Source: Brevundimonas sp. UBA5713
GTDB lineage: Bacteria; Pseudomonadota; Alphaproteobacteria; Caulobacterales; Caulobacteraceae
Assembly: GCF_002419815.1 (NCBI RefSeq)
Contig: NZ_DIGV01000041.1
Span: forward strand, 106,935 to 170,934
Reading direction: 5' to 3'
Length of the DNA: 64,000 nt
The position numbers and the translations under genes are program-made. The notes below the pieces were generated by a model that worked only from the letters and a program-made list of their open reading frames with translations, was not told the DNA's origin and searched no databases. Positions 58,378-64,000 of this stretch are shown here, one piece after another (the stretch's first letter is position 1; every line of letters starts with the position of its first letter).

Positions 58378-61300
58378 TCAGAGGTCGTCGGCCTCGACCT
58401 TTCTGGTCTTTACGACCTTTGAGGCAAAGGTCGGAAGCACTAGCAGGGTCAATGCTGTGGCGGTCAAAAGCCCGCCGATCACTACAGTGGCCAAGGGTTT
58501 CTGCACCTCGGCCCCCACACCGCTGGCCAGCGCCATGGGAATGAAGCCGACGATGGCGACGGTGGCAGTGGTCAGCACTGCTCGAAGGCGGGCGTAGGCC
58601 CCGCCCAGTGCCGCGTCATGGGGGTTGTGACCCGCATCTAGCCGCTCACGGATGGACTGCATCAATACCAATCCATTCAGTGTCGCCACGCCGGACACGG
58701 CTATGAAGCCGACCGCTGCGGACACCGAGAATGGCATGCCGCGTAACCACAGGGCCAAGACTCCGCCGATGAGGGCCAATGGCACACAGGCGAACACCAG
58801 ACCTGCCTCGGCAAATGATCCCAGTGCCATGAACAACAGAATGCCGATCAGCATAAAGACGACTGGGATCACAAGACCCAAACGTTGTTCAGCGCGTTTC
58901 AGGTTCTCGAACTGGCCGCCCCAGGTCAGCGAATAGCCGGACGGCAGTTTGACCTGTTGATCCACCTTGGACTGGGCCTCGGAGACAAAGCCGCCCAGAT
59001 CGCGACCGCGCACATTGGCCTGCACCACCATGCGGCGGCTGCCGTTGTTTCGGCTGATCTGGTTCTGGCCCTCGGTCACCTGAATACGGGCCACCGACGA
59101 CAGAGGCACGGTCACGCCCTCCGCTGTGGTGACAGGCAAGGCCGACAGGGCGATGGCGTTGTTACGGTCGGTATCGTTCAGGCGAACCACCACGTCGAAA
59201 CGGCGGTCGCCTTCAAAGATCTGGCCGGACTCGGCTCCGCCGATGGCAGCAGACACTGTCTCCGTTACGTCCGCAGCGCTAAGGCCATAGTTGGCGGCGG
59301 CAAAGCGATCGACGGTGACCGTTAGAGTCGGCAGACCGGAAGCTTGCTCCACGCGGACGTCGGCAGAACCGGGGGTGTCGCGCAGGGCATTGGCCACCTG
59401 ATCAGCCGCGGCCTGTAGCTGATCGAAGTCATCGCCAAAGACCATGACGGCCAGATCGGTACGCACACCCGAGATCAGCTCGTTGAAGCGCAGCTCAATC
59501 GGCTGGCTGAACTCGAACGCGTTACCCAGCTGCTTGGACGACACCTCTTCGAAGCGCGCGATCAGGTCTTCCTTGGGCAGGCGCGGATCGGGCCATTCCT
59601 TACGGTCCTTCAGCACGATGACGGCATCCGAAATGTTCGGCGGCATCGGGTCCACAGCGGCCTCGGCAGTACCGGTCCGCGAGAAGACGGTCTTCACCTC
59701 GGGCTGGGCTTTCAGCGTGCGTTCCAGCGCCATTTGCATCGCCAGCGATTGTTCCAGAGATGCCGACGGCACCCGCAGGGCCTGCATTGCGACATCGCCT
59801 TCGTCCAGCGTCGGGATGAACTCACGTCCCAAGGTGGTGAAGCTGATGGCTCCAACAACCAGGGCCGCGATGGCCGACAGGATCACGATCTTCGGACGAT
59901 CGACCGCAGCCAGAATGGCCGGCTCGATCAAACGGCGTGCGTGACGCAGCAGGAAGGTCTCGTGTTCCTTGGCCTGACCGTTTTCGTCCATATCCACGGT
60001 GCTGGGATCGCGAACGATCAGGGCCGTCATGGCCGGCACAAAGGTGAAGGAGAAGATGAAGGCACCGATCAGGGCCAGCATCACCGTTGCACCCATCGGA
60101 ATGAAGGTCTTGCCCTCAACGCCTTCCAGCAGCAGCAGCGGCGTGAACACCAGCAGGATGATCAGCTGACCAAAGGCGGCCGGTTTTACCATCTGGCGCG
60201 CCGCCGCAGCGGCCGCTCCCAGACGTTCGCCCCGCGTCAGGGCGCGGCCCAGTTCGCCGCGTCGCTGGCTGAGCATCAGCAGGGTGTTCTCGACCACCAC
60301 GACCGCGCCGTCGACCAGCAGGCCGAAGTCCAGCGCGCCAAGGCTCATCAGGTTACCGCTGATACCGAACCGGTTCATGCCGATAACAGCGAACAGGAAG
60401 CTGATCGGGATCATCAGCGCCGTGATGGTGGCGGCGCGGATGTTCCCCAACAGCAGGAACAGCACCACGATCACCAGCAAGGCACCTTCGGTCAGGTTCT
60501 TGGCGACCGTCTTAATCGTTTTGTTGACGAGGGCGCTGCGGTTCAGCACCGGCTCGGCCACGACGTCCGGCGGCAGGCTGGCGCTGATGTCTTCCAGACG
60601 CTGGGCAGCCGATTGGGCCACGGTACGGCTGTTCTCACCGGCCAGCATCAGGGCCGTGCCAATGACGGCTTCGTGGCCATCGCGGCTGGCGCCGCCCAGA
60701 CGCGGCGCACGACCGATCTCGACCGTGGCCACGTCGGCTACGCGCACCACCAGACCGTTGCGGTTGGTGACCGGAGCCTGCGCCAGATCGGTGATGGAAG
60801 TGGCCAGTGCGTCGGTACGGACCGTCAGGGCCTCGCCTGCGCGCTGCACATAGCCTGCACCTGCTTGGGTATTGGCGCGATCCAGTGCCTGACTAAGGTC
60901 AGTCAACGTCAGGCCATAGCTGGCCAGCCGGACAGCATCCGGACGGACGGCATATTCTTTGACATAGCCGCCGTTCACGTCCACGCCCGCTAGTCCTGGA
61001 GACGTGCGCATGCGCGGGGCGATAATCCAGTCCTGAACCGTCCGCAGATAGGTGGCGCGGGCCTCGGGCGTATCCAGACGCTCGTTCTCCGGCGTCAGAT
61101 AGCTGCCGTCAGGTTGCCAGCCGGGCTCACCCGCCTTGGCGGTCTTGGCGTCGAACGGTTCGAAATCCACCGTCCACATCAAGACTTCGCCCAGACCCGT
61201 GGTGATGGCCGCTAGATTGGGCTCGACCCCTTCAGGCAGTTTGTCCTTGGCCTGCGCCATCCGTTCGGCCACCTGCTGGCGAGCGAAATAGATGTCTGTG

Positions 61301-61599
61301 CGGTCCGAGAAGATGACCGTCACCTGGCTGAAGCCGTTACGGCTGAGGGAGCGCGTGCTGTCGATCCCCGGAATACCCGCCATGGCGGTTTCCAGCGGAT
61401 AGGTGACCTGCCGCTCCATTTGCTCGGGCGCTAGGGCAGGGGCCACGGTGTTGATCTGGACCTGACGGTTGGTGATGTCAGGCACGGCGTCGATCGGCAG
61501 CTTGGTCAGCTGGAAAAGACCCCACGCTGCCACCAGTGCGGTGGCCAGCACGACGAACCAGCGAACGCGAACCGACGTGTCGATGACATGTTCAAGCAT
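58378..61599 (-). CDS. czcA: Heavy-metal efflux RND pump (CzcA family)
   Basis: 1073-residue inner-membrane RND antiporter with 12 membrane segments and two large periplasmic loops. The opening VPDITNRQVQINTVAPALAP and the TM4 motif DFGLLVDGAVVVVEN match the HME group linked to divalent cations (Co, Zn, Cd, Ni) rather than Cu/Ag. It is the third gene of the leftward operon, 12 bp after czcB. Works with CzcB and CzcC to export metal from the periplasm or cytoplasm. Confidence 0.95.
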   Translation of the reverse strand: MLEHVIDTSVRVRWFVVLATALVAAWGLFQLTKLPIDAVPDITNRQVQINTVAPALAPEQMERQVTYPLETAMAGIPGIDSTRSLSRNGFSQVTVIFSDRTDIYFARQQVAERMAQAKDKLPEGVEPNLAAITTGLGEVLMWTVDFEPFDAKTAKAGEPGWQPDGSYLTPENERLDTPEARATYLRTVQDWIIAPRMRTSPGLAGVDVNGGYVKEYAVRPDAVRLASYGLTLTDLSQALDRANTQAGAGYVQRAGEALTVRTDALATSITDLAQAPVTNRNGLVVRVADVATVEIGRAPRLGGASRDGHEAVIGTALMLAGENSRTVAQSAAQRLEDISASLPPDVVAEPVLNRSALVNKTIKTVAKNLTEGALLVIVVLFLLLGNIRAATITALMIPISFLFAVIGMNRFGISGNLMSLGALDFGLLVDGAVVVVENTLLMLSQRRGELGRALTRGERLGAAAAAARQMVKPAAFGQLIILLVFTPLLLLEGVEGKTFIPMGATVMLALIGAFIFSFTFVPAMTALIVRDPSTVDMDENGQAKEHETFLLRHARRLIEPAILAAVDRPKIVILSAIAALVVGAISFTTLGREFIPTLDEGDVAMQALRVPSASLEQSLAMQMALERTLKAQPEVKTVFSRTGTAEAAVDPMPPNISDAVIVLKDRKEWPDPRLPKEDLIARFEEVSSKQLGNAFEFSQPIELRFNELISGVRTDLAVMVFGDDFDQLQAAADQVANALRDTPGSADVRVEQASGLPTLTVTVDRFAAANYGLSAADVTETVSAAIGGAESGQIFEGDRRFDVVVRLNDTDRNNAIALSALPVTTAEGVTVPLSSVARIQVTEGQNQISRNNGSRRMVVQANVRGRDLGGFVSEAQSKVDQQVKLPSGYSLTWGGQFENLKRAEQRLGLVIPVVFMLIGILLFMALGSFAEAGLVFACVPLALIGGVLALWLRGMPFSVSAAVGFIAVSGVATLNGLVLMQSIRERLDAGHNPHDAALGGAYARLRAVLTTATVAIVGFIPMALASGVGAEVQKPLATVVIGGLLTATALTLLVLPTFASKVVKTRKVEADDL

Positions 61600-61611
61600 G
61601 ACTGGCGCTCC

Positions 61612-62787
61612 CTAGTGGCCGTGCTCGGCCTCGCCCTTGGCCAGTTCGGCCTTGAGCAGGAAGGCATTGGTCGACGCGACGCGTTCATTGCCGGTCAGGC
61701 CGCGCAGGATTTCGGTCTGGCCGCTGGCCTCACGGCCCACCATGACCGGCACGGCCTTAAACCCCTGTGCTGTCTGAACGAAGACCACAGAGTTGCCGTC
61801 CACGGTCTGGATGGCCTCGCTGGGGACAGTCATATTGCCGGATGCCGTGGCAGAGGTGATGACACTGCCGGTCACCGCCGAACCCGCAGGCGGCAGGTTG
61901 CCGGAGGTCGCGCGGGCGCGGATCTGGGTTGCGCCGCTGGCCATGTCGGCACCGGCGGCCACACCTGTGACCACGGCGTCAAACTCGCCCTGAGGGCCAG
62001 CGACCTTGACTGCCGATCCGATGGATACACTGGTCGCAAGATTCGACGGCGCGCTGAACACGACTTCTACGCGGGCCGGATTGATCACCTCGGCGACCAA
62101 CATACCTTGAGAGGCAAAGCCGCCGGGGCCCACCTGCATGCAGGTGACCACGCCCGAAATCGGGCTGGTGATGTTGAAACGGCCCGACGCATTGGGGGCC
62201 CCTGCCGCAGAGGCACGGGCGCTGGCTGCTCGGGCCGCGGCTTGTGCGCTCAGAGCCTCAGCATGGGCAATCTCGGCCTCTCGACGCGCGACCACCCCCA
62301 TGTCGGCCAAGTTTTCATCGCGTGCGTGTGCCTGTTCGGCGGCAAAGGCGGCGGCCCGCGCGGCGGCCACCTCGGCGCTGAGCGAAACGGCGTCACCACT
62401 GACCATAGTGACCAGCGGTTGGCCGACGCGCACCGATTGACCGGGTGCGATAAGCACCCGCTCGACACGGCCAGCCACAGCCGCCGCTACAGATGCCTTG
62501 GCGTCGATCATGGGCTCGACACGGCCTGCAAGGCGCGTTTCCGCCCCGCCGCCGCTGCCGACCGAAACCACGGTGATACCCGCGGCCTGAATTTCCTCGA
62601 CCGTCAAGGCGATGACGCCTTCTTCGCCCTCAGTGCCTTCGTCAGAGTGTGACTCGGCAGCAGCCTGTTCGGCTGCAGGAGCCGTCGGCTTCTTGCCTGA
62701 CACCATCACCCAGGTACCAACACCCAGGATGGCCAAGGCCGCGATGCTGCCCATGAGGATGCGTTTGCGCTTGGTATCCAACGTCAC
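61612..62787 (-). CDS. czcB: RND periplasmic adaptor (CzcB family)
   Basis: 391-residue membrane fusion protein. N-terminal anchor RILMGSIAALAILGVGTWVM, a His/Glu-rich stretch (ESHSDEGTEGEE), biotinyl-lipoyl halves (VAGRVERVLIAPGQSVRVGQ ...) flanking an Ala-rich helical hairpin (about 135-200), and a His-containing end (AEHGH). GTG start at 62787 in a 4-bp overlap with the czcC stop. Confidence 0.93.
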   Translation of the reverse strand: MTLDTKRKRILMGSIAALAILGVGTWVMVSGKKPTAPAAEQAAAESHSDEGTEGEEGVIALTVEEIQAAGITVVSVGSGGGAETRLAGRVEPMIDAKASVAAAVAGRVERVLIAPGQSVRVGQPLVTMVSGDAVSLSAEVAAARAAAFAAEQAHARDENLADMGVVARREAEIAHAEALSAQAAARAASARASAAGAPNASGRFNITSPISGVVTCMQVGPGGFASQGMLVAEVINPARVEVVFSAPSNLATSVSIGSAVKVAGPQGEFDAVVTGVAAGADMASGATQIRARATSGNLPPAGSAVTGSVITSATASGNMTVPSEAIQTVDGNSVVFVQTAQGFKAVPVMVGREASGQTEILRGLTGNERVASTNAFLLKAELAKGEAEHGH

Positions 62788-64000
62788 AGGGTTCCTTGGA
62801 ATGGGGCGCGTCCTTCCAGACGGGCCAGTTCGATTTCAGCCCGAACGCGGGCCAGTCGGGCATCGACGGCGGCATTGCTGGCGGTGATCAGGGCAGAGCG
62901 CGACACGCGCAGCTCCAGTTGGGAAATGCGCCCGGCCTCGGCCCCAAGACGCGACAGGCGATAGGCCTCCTGTGCCGAGGCGACACCGGCATCAGCGGCG
63001 GATACGCGGCTGGTGGACGCCGTTAGACGAGCCACAGCCGCGGCGCGGCTGGCCTGTGCATCTTGGCGGGCCTGCATCACGCGGGCTTCGGCAGCTCGAA
63101 ACTCGGCTTGAGCCGCATCGATGTTGCCCTTGTTCCGGTCAAACAGGGGTAGGGGCATGCTCAGCCCCACAGTCACCGCTGTCTGGTGCTCGCTAAAGCG
63201 GGTTACGCCGACACTGGCGCTCACATCTGGCGTGGCGCGAATACGCTCGATCGCGATGCGACGCTCGGCAGCGCTCATTTCCGCTTCGGCCAGTTCGACC
63301 GCGGGCGCATTGCTTTCGGCGCCTGGGGCTGTGGCCTGTGTGTCAAGCAAGCTGCCCGTCACCGTCGTCACCGGCTGATCCAGCATGACCAGCGTGGTCA
63401 GGCGAGCAAACGAGGCCTCCATCTCGGCCTTGGCTTCATCAAGCGCCGCGCGGGCCGATGCCGCCTCGCTGTCGGCTTGAATGCCGCGCAGCAGAGGCTC
63501 GCGACCTTGCTCTACCAGAGCTAAAGCCGCCCGTGCATCGGCCAGCGACAGCGCCAGCCGCTCTTCGGCGAGTTTGGCACGGCGCTCGGCCGCTTCGGCC
63601 TCGGCATAGGCCAAGGCCAGACGCCCGGCAGCATCGACAACGGCCAGACGGCGGCTACGATTGGCGACCTCGGCATCGCCGCGCGCAGTGTTGATGCGGG
63701 CAGGGCGGCGGCCCCAAAGCTCAAGGTCCTGACTCAGCGACAGCGAAAGGTCCGTTCTGTCGAAATTGCTGAAGGGCCCGGTGCCTGCAAAATTTTCGGC
63801 CTGAATCGTCATGGACGGGTTAGGGCGTACACGGGCCTGCCGCAGGCGGGCTTCTGCTGCCTCGACAGTGGCGTTGGCTTCCTGCGAGGCCGGAGTGGTG
63901 TCCAGACGAGCAATCAGCTCGGCATAGGACGGCGAAGGTTCGGCCCACGCGGTGCTGGCTGACATCACAGTCAAAGCCGCTGACGTGACCCCCTGAAACT
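62784..64000 (-). CDS. czcC: RND outer-membrane factor (CzcC family), 5' end outside window
   Basis: TolC-like outer-membrane channel with long helices, e.g. ARLRQARVRPNPSMTIQAEN, LSLSLSQDLELWGRRPARIN, VGLSMPLPLFDRNKGNIDAA. The frame is open to the window edge and reads a signal-peptide-like VTSAALTVMSASTAWA before EPSPSYAELI, so the true start lies a few codons beyond 64000. About 405 residues are present, nearly the full protein. First gene of czcCBA. Confidence 0.92.
   Translation of the reverse strand, partial: FQGVTSAALTVMSASTAWAEPSPSYAELIARLDTTPASQEANATVEAAEARLRQARVRPNPSMTIQAENFAGTGPFSNFDRTDLSLSLSQDLELWGRRPARINTARGDAEVANRSRRLAVVDAAGRLALAYAEAEAAERRAKLAEERLALSLADARAALALVEQGREPLLRGIQADSEAASARAALDEAKAEMEASFARLTTLVMLDQPVTTVTGSLLDTQATAPGAESNAPAVELAEAEMSAAERRIAIERIRATPDVSASVGVTRFSEHQTAVTVGLSMPLPLFDRNKGNIDAAQAEFRAAEARVMQARQDAQASRAAAVARLTASTSRVSAADAGVASAQEAYRLSRLGAEAGRISQLELRVSRSALITASNAAVDARLARVRAEIELARLEGRAPFQGTL

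Noticed and set aside
58885..60993. Plus-strand frames inside czcA
   Set aside because: Antisense of a conserved RND pump; no independent signals.
1..64000. CRISPR arrays and insertion sequences
   Set aside because: No regularly spaced direct repeats or transposase genes were seen.

Overview
The window is a piece of a high-GC alphaproteobacterial chromosome. Gene order and family flavour (plsY, pyrC-like, pyrB, ruvX, gatCAB; paired RcnB-like proteins; imuA-imuB-dnaE2 with a GTTC-N7-GTTC LexA box) point to Caulobacteraceae, most likely a Brevundimonas-like organism. That placement is inference from gene content; no 16S is present.

Host left arm (1-10553): a leftward pyrB > pyrC-like > plsY operon, ruvX, the rightward gatC-gatA-gatB operon for Gln-tRNA(Gln)/Asn-tRNA(Asn) amidation, two RcnB-like periplasmic proteins, a Nu-class-like glutathione transferase, a small Sel1-like protein, an NDUFS4-like complex I accessory subunit, and tRNA-Arg(TCT). 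The dihydroorotase homologue has lost its metal-binding and catalytic residues.

Prophage (10504-46559): a complete-looking P2-type (Peduovirus-like) myophage of about 36 kb. It sits in tRNA-Arg and is bounded by a 51-bp direct repeat. From left to right it carries: integrase; a tightly overlapped leftward operon with XRE, TetR-like and GapR-like proteins; a control region with two sets of palindromic operators; a replication-type winged-helix protein; a Cro-like gene divergent from two tandem XRE paralogues; Ogr activator; tail genes D U T E/E' FII FI W V; fibre genes, I and J; two reverse-oriented cargo genes (SRAP protein and a membrane protein with an internal 83-residue repeat); S R; lysis cassette; X L M N O; divergent P and Q; then right-end cargo (membrane protein, Dam-type methylase, zinc-ribbon protein, MORC/MutL-like ATPase-nuclease with a 5mC methyltransferase). 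Three copies of TGTTGT-N14-ACAACA lie at the heads of late operons. A -10-like hexamer follows each at a constant distance and points at the start codon itself, so V, J and P mRNAs look leaderless. Relative to P2, the integration/early block is reversed and V-W is joined to the sheath operon.

Host right arm (46560-64000): a PAS-only protein; the SOS mutagenesis cassette imuA-imuB-dnaE2; otsB-otsA trehalose synthesis; a BtuB-type TonB receptor behind a cobalamin riboswitch; and a leftward czcCBA heavy-metal efflux operon whose first gene runs off the window.
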